A stretch of 64,000 nt of DNA, from the NCBI GenBank assembly GCA_023409265.1, contig JAEYHZ010000009.1, positions 1 to 64,000 on the forward strand. The letters run 5' to 3'. Every line of letters begins with the position of its first letter. The stretch's first letter is position 1. Both the position numbers and the translations under genes were made by a program. Origin of the DNA: Bacillota bacterium. GTDB lineage: Bacteria; Bacillota; Clostridia; Acetivibrionales; DSM-1351. This document shows positions 26,970 through 34,894 of this stretch, one piece after another. The notes below the pieces were generated by a model that had not been told where the DNA came from, made no database searches, and worked only from the letters and a program-made list of their open reading frames with translations.

Positions 26970-27810
26970 GTTTTCTAATGTAACAAAAGAATACAGTCGA
27001 ACTACCGCACTTGACGATATCAGCCTGGAAATCAACGAAAATAAAGTATATTGTCTGCTTGGGAGAAACGGTGCCGGTAAAACTACATTCCTAAAGCTTA
27101 TTGCAGGCCATATAAATGCGACAAAAGGTTACGTTACTGTTGATGGCAGAAAGGTATCAACCTTTGCGATGCCTGAATGTGTCAACTTTATTGAAAGCAG
27201 AGCTTCCCAGTTTAACATGAGAATTGGTAAACTCCTTGATTTGGCCTGCAGCTTGCAGCCTGATCTGGATATTGAATTTGCCAAAGACATGATGAGAAAA
27301 TTCAAACTGGATAAGAACAAGAAATACAAACAATTATCCTTTGGAATGCAAACAATGTTCACTACCTTGCTCAGTTTGTCCAGCAGAACAAAAGTAGTCA
27401 TCCTGGACGAACCGGTCCTTGGTTTTGATGCAATAATGCGTGAACAATTTTATGAGTTACTTCAGTCAAGTTTCGAATACACCCCAAGAATTATTATTGT
27501 TTCAACCCACTTAATCGATGAAATATCAAGGGTTGCTGAAGATATAATAATCATAGATGAAGGTTCCATACTTCTCCACTCCAGTATGAACGACATTGAT
27601 GAAAAGGCATATTCCCTTACAGGACCAAGCAGTGATGTCAAAAGTGCAGTTAAGGGGCTAAATGTCATAGGTGAAAAAACTCTTGGTGGTTTTACAACGG
27701 CTTATATTTTCGGAGACAGAATATCACCCTCCGGCAATCTAAAGCTCCATTCGCTGGGACTTCAGGAGTTTTTTGTTAATATAGTCAGGGGAGGACAGGA
27801 AAATGACTAA
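26962..27810 (+). CDS. ABC transporter ATP-binding protein
   Basis: About 282 residues. Walker A GRNGAGKTT, Walker B VVILDEPVLGFD and the switch His in IIIVSTHL are present. The signature motif is LSFGMQT instead of LSGGQ, which is usual for the BcrA/YtrB-like exporter group. ATG 26962 with AAAGGAG 7 bases upstream is preferred over ATG 26956. It overlaps the regulator gene by 8 bp and the permease gene by 8 bp, showing tight coupling. The substrate may be a peptide antibiotic or cell-wall compound; this is inferred from YtrA-type operons. Confidence 0.9.
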   Translation: MIKFSNVTKEYSRTTALDDISLEINENKVYCLLGRNGAGKTTFLKLIAGHINATKGYVTVDGRKVSTFAMPECVNFIESRASQFNMRIGKLLDLACSLQPDLDIEFAKDMMRKFKLDKNKKYKQLSFGMQTMFTTLLSLSSRTKVVILDEPVLGFDAIMREQFYELLQSSFEYTPRIIIVSTHLIDEISRVAEDIIIIDEGSILLHSSMNDIDEKAYSLTGPSSDVKSAVKGLNVIGEKTLGGFTTAYIFGDRISPSGNLKLHSLGLQEFFVNIVRGGQEND

Positions 27811-28495
27811 TTTAAAAAGTGTTGGTGCAATAACCCGTATAAATTTCACTAGAACTACATGGATAGCGTATCTGGTAGCATTTTTATCCTTTGCCAGTAC
27901 TCTTGTACAGACCTTTATCAGATTTCTGACAAATACACCTGAAGAAGGCCAGTTAAGTGAAGGTAACATGCTTCTGCTGGTACTTATTGTTGGTGCAGTA
28001 CTAATTCCTGCTGTTAATTTCAGAAAAATAATGCATCTTAACGGAAAAAAAGTTGATTTCTTTTGGGCCTCTTTAATAAACTACATTATTTTTTCAGCAG
28101 CTATTTCTTTAATAAATCTTATTTTGTATACGTCATTAGATAGTTTTTTTAGTCCCGTAGTGCCACTATGGGATATTATAGACATATTCGGATGGACAAA
28201 TAATGGAATATTTTTTGCCTTCTACCGGCAGTTTGCATTTTATCTTTTATTGGGAGTGGTGTTACACACTTTGACTTCTGTTCAGACCTTCTGGTGGGGC
28301 TGGGTAATTGATTTGATACTCGCAGCCATTATAAGTGTATTTACTCCAATTGCATCCCTTCGTCAGCTATTGGTGGATTTCTTTAACTTAATAATTTTCA
28401 ATCCAAATCCAATGGCTCATGTAGCAGTCTGTCTTTCTCTGGCTGCCGGTATCTATGCTTTGAACATACCTATTTTAAGCAGGAAAAAGATATAA
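27803..28495 (+). CDS. ABC transporter permease
   Basis: A 230-residue membrane protein with about six hydrophobic segments and no ATPase motifs. It overlaps the ATPase gene and has GGGAGG upstream. Weakly conserved sequence (LNGKKVDFFWASLINYII near residue 75) resembles ABC-2 type permeases of YtrC/D-like systems, where the segment with the xKxVDxxxSLP-like motif follows the second helix. With the upstream ATPase it would form a homodimeric exporter or sensing complex. Substrate unknown. Confidence 0.8.
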   Translation: MTNLKSVGAITRINFTRTTWIAYLVAFLSFASTLVQTFIRFLTNTPEEGQLSEGNMLLLVLIVGAVLIPAVNFRKIMHLNGKKVDFFWASLINYIIFSAAISLINLILYTSLDSFFSPVVPLWDIIDIFGWTNNGIFFAFYRQFAFYLLLGVVLHTLTSVQTFWWGWVIDLILAAIISVFTPIASLRQLLVDFFNLIIFNPNPMAHVAVCLSLAAGIYALNIPILSRKKI

Positions 28496-28530
28496 ATTAT
28501 TAAATATCAAAACACAAACTGACTTTCCTG

Positions 28531-28594
28531 GTAAAAATCCCCCTGTACCTTTTATCGTGCTAAATGAACGGAAAAGGAACGGGAGGATTTTTAC
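28531..28594. terminator. Long inverted repeat between convergent ABC and thi operons
   Basis: GTAAAAATCC (28531-28540) pairs perfectly with GGATTTTTAC (28585-28594), with extra pairing inside the 44-nt loop. It sits between two converging operons and may stop both. Confidence 0.45.
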
Positions 28595-28615
28595 ACATTT
28601 ATAATGATGACTTAA

Positions 28616-29116
28616 TTATAATCCATTAGTTATAGCGTCTAATGCTTTTGTACGTTTCAGCGCAATTATAAGTACAGCTGAAAAGGCTGCACCCCCAATG
28701 GAACTTATACTGAATGGAATAACAAAACCAAACAGTGCAGCCTGTCTGTCCAGAAACAACGTGGCTGCAGGGTATGCCAGTATGGCACCGATGAAGCCAG
28801 TACCAATCACTTCTCCCAAAAATGCGCTGACAGTATTATTAAACTTTTTATACAGCAAACCGCAAAGCAGTGCTCCAACCATACTCCCCGGGAACGCAAG
28901 CAGGGTACCTGTTCCGGCAATAAGCCTTATACAAGAGGTTACAAACGCAATTGCAACAGCATACCATGGCCCCAGCAGGACTCCTCCCAAAACATTGACC
29001 ATATGCATTACAGGCATACATTTTGCTGCACCTACCGGAAAATAAAAAGTTGATCCCACAACCGCAACAGCCACAAGTAAGCCTGCCAATGCCAATTTTT
29101 TTACATTTGTTTTCAT
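28616..29116 (-). CDS. thiW: ThiW, ECF S component predicted for thiazole uptake
   Basis: A 166-residue membrane protein with five to six helices. The ThiW signature is visible: FPVGAAKCMPVMHMVNVLGG near residue 26 and GPWYAVAIAFVTSCIRLIAGTGTLLAFPGS. It is an energy-coupling factor S component that is predicted from genome context to import hydroxyethylthiazole. It is the last gene of the thi operon, beside thiM whose kinase would use that substrate. The energising EcfAAT module is not in this window. GGAGTATTAAGT precedes the ATG. Confidence 0.9.
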   Translation of the reverse strand: MKTNVKKLALAGLLVAVAVVGSTFYFPVGAAKCMPVMHMVNVLGGVLLGPWYAVAIAFVTSCIRLIAGTGTLLAFPGSMVGALLCGLLYKKFNNTVSAFLGEVIGTGFIGAILAYPAATLFLDRQAALFGFVIPFSISSIGGAAFSAVLIIALKRTKALDAITNGL

Positions 29117-29148
29117 ACTTAATACTCCAATCTTTTAAATTTATATTT

Positions 29149-29796
29149 TTATATATTCAAATTGATAACCTGCCCCTTGAAAATGGCGTGTAAAGCGTTA
29201 GCTGCACCAGATATATCTTTCTGAGCAATTATGGAAGAAACAACTGCAATACCATCTATTCCTGTTTTGGCCAGTTCCAGTGCATTCTCTCTGTTAATCC
29301 CTCCAATACCCACAACAGGTATTTCCACGGCATTTTTTACAGCTATAAGCTGACCATGGGATATTACGCTGGCGTCAGTCTTTGTACTTGTTGAGTAAAG
29401 GGCTCCAACTCCTATATAATCGGCTCCATCCTTTTGAGCTTTTCTTGCACTCTCCACCGAGCTTGCAGACACTCCCAGGATTTTGTGAGTTCCGACAATA
29501 CTTCTTACAACCTGTGCCGGTAAATCATTCTGCCCTACATGAATTCCTGCTGCATCTACAGCCAGTGCTATATCTACTCTATCATTGATAATCAAAGGTA
29601 TATTATATTTATCAGTAACAGCCTTCACCTTTAAGGCATTTTGGTAGAATTCAAGAGATGAAGCAGTCTTTTCACGCAGCTGCACTATGGTACAGCCTCC
29701 CAGAATTGCCTGTTCCACAGCCTCTTCCAGGGTATTGGTGCTCATCAGGTCACGATCGGTGACAAGGTACAATGAATAATCTACTTTATTTCTCAT
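29149..29796 (-). CDS. thiE: Thiamine phosphate synthase
   Basis: A 215-residue TIM-barrel enzyme joining HMP-pyrophosphate and thiazole phosphate. Conserved parts: YLVTDRDLM, GGCTIVQLREKTAS, LIINDRVDIALAVDAAGIHVGQNDLP, GVSASSVESARKAQKDGADYIGVGALYSTSTK and VGIGGI. The ATG at 29796 (MRNKVDYSLYLVTD) is chosen over 29829, as the shorter form has the normal N-terminus. It overlaps the end of thiM by 11 bp, suggesting translational coupling. Confidence 0.95.
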   Translation of the reverse strand: MRNKVDYSLYLVTDRDLMSTNTLEEAVEQAILGGCTIVQLREKTASSLEFYQNALKVKAVTDKYNIPLIINDRVDIALAVDAAGIHVGQNDLPAQVVRSIVGTHKILGVSASSVESARKAQKDGADYIGVGALYSTSTKTDASVISHGQLIAVKNAVEIPVVGIGGINRENALELAKTGIDGIAVVSSIIAQKDISGAANALHAIFKGQVINLNI

Positions 29797-30607
29797 TAAT
29801 TCCGGCCCTTTCCATAAAGATATCTTCATCTAGCTGACTTATGGCATCAATAATTGCAATGTGGAAGCTGCCTGTCCCATTAATGCCTGCTTTTTCAAAA
29901 GCAATTTCCCCGGCAATCCCCATTGAAGCAATCCCTCCAACAGCAGCAATAAAGGCATCCTTGCCCGCACCGCAGTATGAGCCCACCAGTGCCGTGGTCA
30001 TGCACCCCGTACCGGTTACGTCTGATAGCATTTTATGTCCATTTGATATAGCAGCCACTCTTTCCCCGTCGGTGATAATATCTGTAGCTCCTGTGACAGC
30101 CACAACGCAGCCAAGTTTTCTTGCAACTGCTATTGCAACAGCTTTTCCATCATTTGAAGCAATGTCTTCTTCGGCAGCGTCAACACCCTTGGTGTTGGAA
30201 CCAAGTCCAGCGATATAGGAAATCTCGGACATATTTCCTCTCAGAACGCTTATTTTAATTGTTGAAAGAATTGTTTTTGCAGTCTCATTTCTTAAGTCAG
30301 AAGCCCCAGCTCCAACAGGGTCAAACACGACCGGTATGCCAAGTTCATTGGCTCTTTTTCCTGAAGCCAGCATTGATTCAACCGTTCTGTGATTCAGGGT
30401 TCCAATGTTTAATACAAGAGCTGATGAAATGGATGTTATGTCTGCTGCTTCACCGATATCATCAGCCATTATGGGCGAAGCCCCAATTGCCAGGATAACA
30501 TTGGCACAGTCGTTAACCGTTACGTAGTTTGTTATGTTATGTACCAGAGGCTTCTTTTTGCGAAGTTCTCCTAAAAGTGAAGCTGAAGCTTCAGTTATTT
30601 TATTCAT
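29786..30607 (-). CDS. thiM: Hydroxyethylthiazole kinase
   Basis: A 273-residue ribokinase-like enzyme that phosphorylates salvaged hydroxyethylthiazole. Features: PLVHNITNYVTVNDCANVILAIGASPIMADD, the VFDPVGAGAS block, VAVTGATDIITDG and the catalytic DVTGTGCMTTAL with the nucleotide-binding GTGC. GGAGAAAGGAAG lies before ATG 30607. It lies between thiC and thiE in the operon and forms a thiazole salvage route with thiW. Confidence 0.96.
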   Translation of the reverse strand: MNKITEASASLLGELRKKKPLVHNITNYVTVNDCANVILAIGASPIMADDIGEAADITSISSALVLNIGTLNHRTVESMLASGKRANELGIPVVFDPVGAGASDLRNETAKTILSTIKISVLRGNMSEISYIAGLGSNTKGVDAAEEDIASNDGKAVAIAVARKLGCVVAVTGATDIITDGERVAAISNGHKMLSDVTGTGCMTTALVGSYCGAGKDAFIAAVGGIASMGIAGEIAFEKAGINGTGSFHIAIIDAISQLDEDIFMERAGINEK

Positions 30608-30685
30608 AGTAATCTTCCTTTCTCCATAAGCAAAAATGTATTTTAAGTTAAAGTTTCAAGTGCCTTCCCATAAGTTATGTCCTTA

Positions 30686-31999
30686 TCATAATTTTTCCGA
30701 GCAAAACTCTACAGTTTCTCCAGCCAGAATCTTGTTTGTAGTTCTCATTGCGCACATTTTTCCACACATGGAGCAGGAATGCTTATCCTTGGGAGGTGTA
30801 CTCTCAAAGTAGGCTCTGGCCTTATCCCCATCTATGGCGCAGGAGAACATCTCTTCCCAATCAATCCTGCGGCGGGCATCACTCATCTTATTATCAATTT
30901 CCCGTGCATGAGGAATGCCTTTTGCAATATCGGCGGCGTGGGCCGCTATCCTGGAGGCAACTATACCATCCTTAACATCCTGCAGATCAGGCAGGCGCAG
31001 ATGTTCCGCAGGCGTTACATAACACAGGAAGTCAGCGCCGTTTGCTGCTGCGATGGCACCGCCGATGGCGGAGGTTATGTGGTCATAGCCCGGCGCAATA
31101 TCTGTCACCAATGGCCCCAACACGTAGAAAGGAGCACCGTGACAGAGTCTCTTCTGAATGGTCATATTTGCGGCGATTTCATTCATGGCCATATGTCCGG
31201 GGCCTTCTACCATTACCTGAACATCCCTGTCCCAGGCACGTTTTGTAAGATTTCCGAGCTCAATCAACTCACTTAACTGCCCTGCATCCGTGCTGTCATG
31301 AATGCTTCCGGGTCTCAGTGCATCTCCAAGGCTGATAGTAACATCATACTCGCGAAGGATTTCAAGGAATTCATCATAATACTCAAAGAAAGGATTTTCG
31401 TTTCCTGTCATCTCCATCCAGGCAAATAGCAATGAACCCCCACGGGACACAATATTTGTCATACGTTTGGAACGTTTGAAGGACTCAACTGCCCTCTTGT
31501 TAATTCCGGCATGTATGGTCATGAAATCAACACCTTCTATAGCGTGTGCCTCAACAACTCTAAGGAAATCCTTTGCCTTGATTTCCATCAAATCCTTTTC
31601 AAGATAGCCTATGGCATCATACATGGGAACAGTTCCTATCATAGCAGGAGAACGCTCTATAAGCTGTGTTCTGAAGGTATTTGTCTTCCCGTAATTACTC
31701 AGATCCATAATTGCCTCTACTCCAAACCTGATTGCCATATCAACCTTTTCCATTTCTCTGGAGTAATCAACACAATCCCCTGATATACCAAGGTTGACAT
31801 TTACCTTTGTTTTCAGCCCTTCTCCTATCCCTTCAGGACTGAGTGATTTATGTCTGATGTTTGCAGGAATTGCTACTTTTCCGCATGCAACCAGCTCTCT
31901 TAGTTTTTCTTCCGACATATATTCCTTTTTTGCCACAACCGACATTTCCTTAGTGATTATTCCTTTTCTTGCTGCTTCCATTTGAGTTTTATAAGCCAT
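30686..31999 (-). CDS. thiC: Phosphomethylpyrimidine synthase ThiC
   Basis: A 437-residue radical SAM enzyme making HMP-phosphate from aminoimidazole ribotide. The C-terminal cluster motif CSMCGKMCAMR (CxxCxxxxC) is present. Other conserved blocks are DLSNYGKTNTFRTQLIERS, TIHAGINKRAV, SRGGSLLFAWM, ISLGDALRPGSIHDSTDAGQ, EGPGHMAMNEI and GADFLCYVTPAEHLRLP. The short N-terminus is the usual form in clostridia. GGAG lies 5 bases before the ATG. It is 131 bp downstream of thiD. Confidence 0.98.
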   Translation of the reverse strand: MAYKTQMEAARKGIITKEMSVVAKKEYMSEEKLRELVACGKVAIPANIRHKSLSPEGIGEGLKTKVNVNLGISGDCVDYSREMEKVDMAIRFGVEAIMDLSNYGKTNTFRTQLIERSPAMIGTVPMYDAIGYLEKDLMEIKAKDFLRVVEAHAIEGVDFMTIHAGINKRAVESFKRSKRMTNIVSRGGSLLFAWMEMTGNENPFFEYYDEFLEILREYDVTISLGDALRPGSIHDSTDAGQLSELIELGNLTKRAWDRDVQVMVEGPGHMAMNEIAANMTIQKRLCHGAPFYVLGPLVTDIAPGYDHITSAIGGAIAAANGADFLCYVTPAEHLRLPDLQDVKDGIVASRIAAHAADIAKGIPHAREIDNKMSDARRRIDWEEMFSCAIDGDKARAYFESTPPKDKHSCSMCGKMCAMRTTNKILAGETVEFCSEKL

Positions 32000-32094
32000 G
32001 ATTTCTCCATTTCCGGCAGGGTATAAATTTTTATCCTTGCCCTTTGTCAGTTAATTTTATAATTTTAAGTAATTATCTTAGGTTTATCTGGTTT

Positions 32095-32142
32095 CCAAAT
32101 TTTTCTACAGCCCAAAATTTTCTGTTAGCCCTATGCGTTATA
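32095..32142 (-). repeat. Partial copy D of the TATAACG dispersed element, at the thiD stop
   Basis: Read on the minus strand: TATAACGCATAGGGC, then CAGAAAATTTTG, GGCTGTAGAAAAATTTGG. The left end and hairpin core match the element at 33406. No right end (CGTTATA) is found, so the copy is partial. Its first bases encode the last residues and TAG stop of thiD. Confidence 0.7.
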
Positions 32143-32925
32143 AAGCCTGTAAAAATGATTTGTGGGTCCATGTCCTTTTCCTATATCCAGTGAATGCTCA
32201 ATGGCCATTGTTACATATTCCTTAGCCTTTTCTACAGCCAGTCGGATCTCATAGCCCTGAGCCAGATTTGAAGCAATGGCCGAAGATAGAGTACATCCCG
32301 TTCCGTGAGTATTTTTTGTATTTATTCTTTTGGATTTAAAAGAATGAAAGCTCTGTCCGTCAAATAAAATATCCACCGGGTCACCATCCCTGTGTCCTCC
32401 CTTTATCAGTACATTCCTGGCACCCATTGAGGAAATGATTCCGGCTGCTTTTTCAATATCAGCTTCCGAGGTTAGCCTCATTTGAGTTATTGCCTCTGCC
32501 TCGGGAATATTTGGTGTAAGTATGTATGCTTGCGGAACCAGCTCCTTTATAAAGAATTCCAGAGAGTCCCTTTTCATAAGCTCATGTCCCCCCTTTGCCA
32601 GCATGACAGGGTCAATAACTATATTGGCTGGCTTAAATTCCTTAAGTTTACTGCTTACTGCCTCCATACATTCGTATCCGGACAGCATCCCGATTTTTAC
32701 GGCATCAACTTCTATATCCTCAAATACTGCATCCATCTGCTTCCTGATTATATCCGGACTAATATCCTGAATATCTATTACCCTTCTGGTGTTTTCAGCA
32801 ACAACAGAAACTATTACGCTCATTCCGTAGTGCCCGTGAGCTGCAAAAGTCTTTAAATCAGCCTGTATGCCTGCGCCTCCGCTGCAGTCAGACCCTGCTA
32901 CGGTCAGAATCCTTTTGATATTCAT
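32131..32925 (-). CDS. thiD: HMP/HMP-phosphate kinase
   Basis: A 264-residue ribokinase-fold enzyme phosphorylating hydroxymethylpyrimidine and its phosphate. Motifs: ILTVAGSDCSGGAGIQADLKTF, KIGMLSG, VIDPVMLAKGGHELM, LTPNIPEAEAI, VLIKGGH and NTHGTGCTLSSAIAS. ATG 32925 with GGAGGG 6 bases upstream is preferred over TTG 32931. It is the first gene after the tandem TPP riboswitches. The C-terminus FYRL-YNA is odd: the last codons TAT AAC GCA TAG belong to a dispersed repeat that seems to have replaced the original end. Confidence 0.96.
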   Translation of the reverse strand: MNIKRILTVAGSDCSGGAGIQADLKTFAAHGHYGMSVIVSVVAENTRRVIDIQDISPDIIRKQMDAVFEDIEVDAVKIGMLSGYECMEAVSSKLKEFKPANIVIDPVMLAKGGHELMKRDSLEFFIKELVPQAYILTPNIPEAEAITQMRLTSEADIEKAAGIISSMGARNVLIKGGHRDGDPVDILFDGQSFHSFKSKRINTKNTHGTGCTLSSAIASNLAQGYEIRLAVEKAKEYVTMAIEHSLDIGKGHGPTNHFYRLYNA

Positions 32926-32970
32926 TAACAACCCTCCTTTTAAAAATTAAAATATACTTTACTAAAAACG

Positions 32971-33001
32971 AAAAAATGCCTGCCCCTAACAGGGCAAGCA
33001 T
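32971..33001 (-). terminator. Attenuator after TPP riboswitch 2 (proximal to thiD)
   Basis: Minus strand: TGCTTGCCC, loop TGTTA, GGGGCAGGCA, then TTTTTT. It lies between the proximal aptamer and thiD, 46 bases before the ATG. Confidence 0.85.
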
Positions 33002-33028
33002 AAATGGAATAAAGTTATATTCATTGAC

Positions 33029-33125
33029 TTTGCTTCCCTACTACGGTGTTAACCGACAGGTTCCAAGGGTCAGGTTCTACCTTCTCAACCATAAACAGGT
33101 TTTATTCTGCCTAATGGTCCCCCCA
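33029..33125 (-). promoter_or_regulatory. TPP riboswitch 2 (proximal)
   Basis: Minus strand holds the TPP (thi box) core in order: GGGGGACC, GGTTGAGAAGGTAG, ACCTGACCCTTGGAACCTG, CGGTTAACACCG and GTAGGGAAGC. This aptamer represses on TPP binding, here through the terminator at 32971. It is very similar to the distal copy, suggesting a duplication. Confidence 0.95.
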
Positions 33126-33241
33126 CAAAATTGATATTATTAAGTTTTCGTTGCAGGAACAAAGGTGATAGCCACTTTTGTTTGCGCGCCGGACTTACAC
33201 TGGCAAGTGTGCTCCAGCTTTGCTGGATACAGGATGCACAA

Positions 33242-33273
33242 AATAAAAAACGTTCACCGTATAAGGTGAACGC
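33242..33273 (-). terminator. Attenuator after TPP riboswitch 1 (distal)
   Basis: Minus strand: CGTTCACC, loop TTATAC, GGTGAACG, then TTTTTTATTTT. It lies between the two aptamers, so each has its own terminator. The 115 bases that follow before aptamer 2 contain small hairpins (CCAGCaaaGCTGG) but no supported gene. Confidence 0.88.
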
Positions 33274-33303
33274 TGTAATCAAAAATAAACCTGGTTTTGA
33301 TTT

Positions 33304-33398
33304 TTGCTTCCCTACGACGGTATCAACCGACAGGTTCTAAGGGTCAGGTTTTACCTTCTCAACCATTGAAACTTTTGGGTTTCTCCGGTCCCCCCGCA
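33304..33398 (-). promoter_or_regulatory. TPP riboswitch 1 (distal)
   Basis: Minus strand: GGGGGGACCGG, GGTTGAGAAGGTAA, ACCTGACCCTTAGAACCTG, CGGTTGATACCG, GTAGGGAAGC. It is a complete aptamer 180 bases upstream of the second. The P3 arm differs most (GAAACCCAAAAGTTTC), the core is almost identical to copy 2. Confidence 0.95.
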
Positions 33399-33405
33399 AC
33401 TTGTT

Positions 33406-33513
33406 TATAACGCATAGGTTCAGATAAAATTTTTCAGCTGTAGAAAAATTTTATTACCTCTTCGCGTTTCAACGAGGCAAAGGAGTCCTTCAAGATACCT
33501 TTGCTTCGTTATT
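33406..33513 (+). repeat. TATAACG dispersed element, copy A (108 bp)
   Basis: Bounded by TATAACG (33406-33412) and CGTTAT (33507-33512). It contains a perfect 12-bp inverted repeat ATAAAATTTTTC / GAAAAATTTTAT with loop AGCTGTA, then a second stem ACCTC...GAGGC and GGAGTCC. Internal block GTAGAAAAATTTTATTACCT matches copy C at 19 of 20 bases. It lies upstream of the thi leader, in opposite orientation, possibly near the thi promoter. Confidence 0.75.
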
Positions 33514-33590
33514 GAATTTTAACATATAATAAGTAATTAGTAAAGCAATTTAAGTGGATTGTAATAATTAAGGCCATCTGCATTATCCCT

Positions 33591-33621
33591 AAAAAATGAT
33601 AGGGCTGACCTATCATTTTTT
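33591..33621. terminator. Bidirectional terminator after the Gly/Asn-rich protein gene
   Basis: Perfect 13-bp stem AAAAAATGATAGG / CCTATCATTTTTT with loop GCTGA, 17 bases past the gene's stop on the minus strand. Confidence 0.88.
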
Positions 33622-33637
33622 AAGGGGTATTTACATA

Positions 33638-34030
33638 TTAAACTGCATTATGAACAAATGAAGCTATACTATTTAATGGAATGTCTGTTACTGATCCGAC
33701 ATTGTAAACAGGGGTACCATTACCATTGCCATAGCCGCCGTAATTCTGATTGTAGTTGCAGTTGTAACCGCCCATACCATAGCCGCCAAAACCACCGTGG
33801 TTATTATTGTCGCCCATGTCGCTGCCACATGAATTTCCCAATGAACATCCTGGCGCAGGACCAATTCTAGTAATCAGTCTAACGAAACACTCGTTAACAC
33901 CTAATATTACTCCAGTAAATCCGCAGCCGGAAGCGCCTCCACTCTTTGTAAAAATAGTTACAGTTTCACCGATATATTTTGACAACAGGTGGCAAAGATT
34001 ATCGTTACAACCGAAGTTACCGTCTCCCAT
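33638..34030 (-). CDS. Small Gly/Asn/Tyr-rich protein with an Sm-like N-terminal part
   Basis: A 130-residue protein, not assigned to a named family. Residues 10-60 (LSKYIGETVTIFTKSGG, FTGVILGVNECFVRLITRIG) look like a small beta-barrel of the kind seen in Sm-like or spore-coat-associated clostridial proteins. Residues 70-108 are a low-complexity run rich in Gly, Asn and Tyr (GGFGGYGMGGYNCNYNQNYG). It has six Cys residues and no signal peptide. The composition fits a spore coat or exosporium component, but this is inference. GGAG precedes the ATG. Single-gene unit. Confidence 0.75.
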   Translation of the reverse strand: MGDGNFGCNDNLCHLLSKYIGETVTIFTKSGGASGCGFTGVILGVNECFVRLITRIGPAPGCSLGNSCGSDMGDNNNHGGFGGYGMGGYNCNYNQNYGGYGNGNGTPVYNVGSVTDIPLNSIASFVHNAV

Positions 34031-34169
34031 ACTATTAAGCTCCTTTCTTATTGTACTTCGTCTTAATAATAATTTATGTTAACCCTATAAAAAGTGTTAC
34101 AAAGGGCAACTAAAAAAATTTTCAGACAAAATGTTACCATAATGAAAGAAGTCAATTTATGGTCATAAA

Positions 34170-34201
34170 AAAATAGTTAACGAGAATTCGTTAACTATTT
34201 T
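34170..34201. terminator. Bidirectional terminator after tdk
   Basis: Perfect 14-bp stem AAAATAGTTAACGA / TCGTTAACTATTTT with loop GAAT, 8 bases past the tdk stop. Confidence 0.85.
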
Positions 34202-34208
34202 GAATTTA

Positions 34209-34793
34209 TTATGTATCCGAAAGCACCCCATCATGCCAATGACTGCGGCAGAGGCTTATGTACCTGTCATTGCCCCCTACTTCTACCTGCTCGCCTTCTT
34301 TAACAATTTTGTCTCCCTGATATCTTGCATTCATTATTGCTTTTTTCCCACACCAGCAAATAGTCTTTACCTCTTCAATTGTATCTGCCCACGCTAGTAA
34401 ATACTGGCTTCCTTCAAATAATTCTCCCCTGAAATCCGCTCTCAGGCCATAGCATATAACCGGTATCTTATCGCTGTCTACAAGCCTTGTCAAATGGTAA
34501 ACCTGCTGTTTTGTGAGAAATTGGGCTTCATCCACAATAACACAATTAACTGTTGCATTCTTGGTTATATAGTCTTGTACCATTTTGTACACATCACTAT
34601 CATGATGTATAAGCAGGCATTCTTCAGTCAAACCCGCCCGGGATTTAATGATACAGGCCCCATCGCGGTTATCAATGGATGGTTTCATCAGAAGAACCTT
34701 CTGCCCTCTCTCCTCATAATTATATTTAACCATCAGTGCATTAGCTGTTTTAGAGCTGTTCATCGCACCATATCTGAAATACAATTTTGCCAT
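34209..34793 (-). CDS. tdk: Thymidine kinase (type II)
   Basis: A 194-residue enzyme making dTMP by thymidine salvage. P-loop GAMNSSKT at about 9-16, Walker B-like CVIVDEAQFLT, the lasso loop near VEVGGNDRYISLC, and zinc-binding Cys residues (TICWCGKKA, SLCRSHWHDG). GGGGGTAACT precedes the ATG. The variant P-loop with MNSSKT is normal for this family. Appears monocistronic between two terminator-like regions. Confidence 0.95.
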   Translation of the reverse strand: MAKLYFRYGAMNSSKTANALMVKYNYEERGQKVLLMKPSIDNRDGACIIKSRAGLTEECLLIHHDSDVYKMVQDYITKNATVNCVIVDEAQFLTKQQVYHLTRLVDSDKIPVICYGLRADFRGELFEGSQYLLAWADTIEEVKTICWCGKKAIMNARYQGDKIVKEGEQVEVGGNDRYISLCRSHWHDGVLSDT

Positions 34794-34894
34794 AGTTACC
34801 CCCGAATATTCTTAAGGAACAGCTTCATAACTGTTCTTAAGCAAGTATTTACATACTTAATAAGTATACATTATTTTCAAACGGTAGCAAATTA

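Noticed and set aside
33085..33282. 65-codon open frame between the two TPP aptamers
   Set aside because: It runs into the second aptamer, lacks a ribosome site and looks like a shadow of structured RNA.
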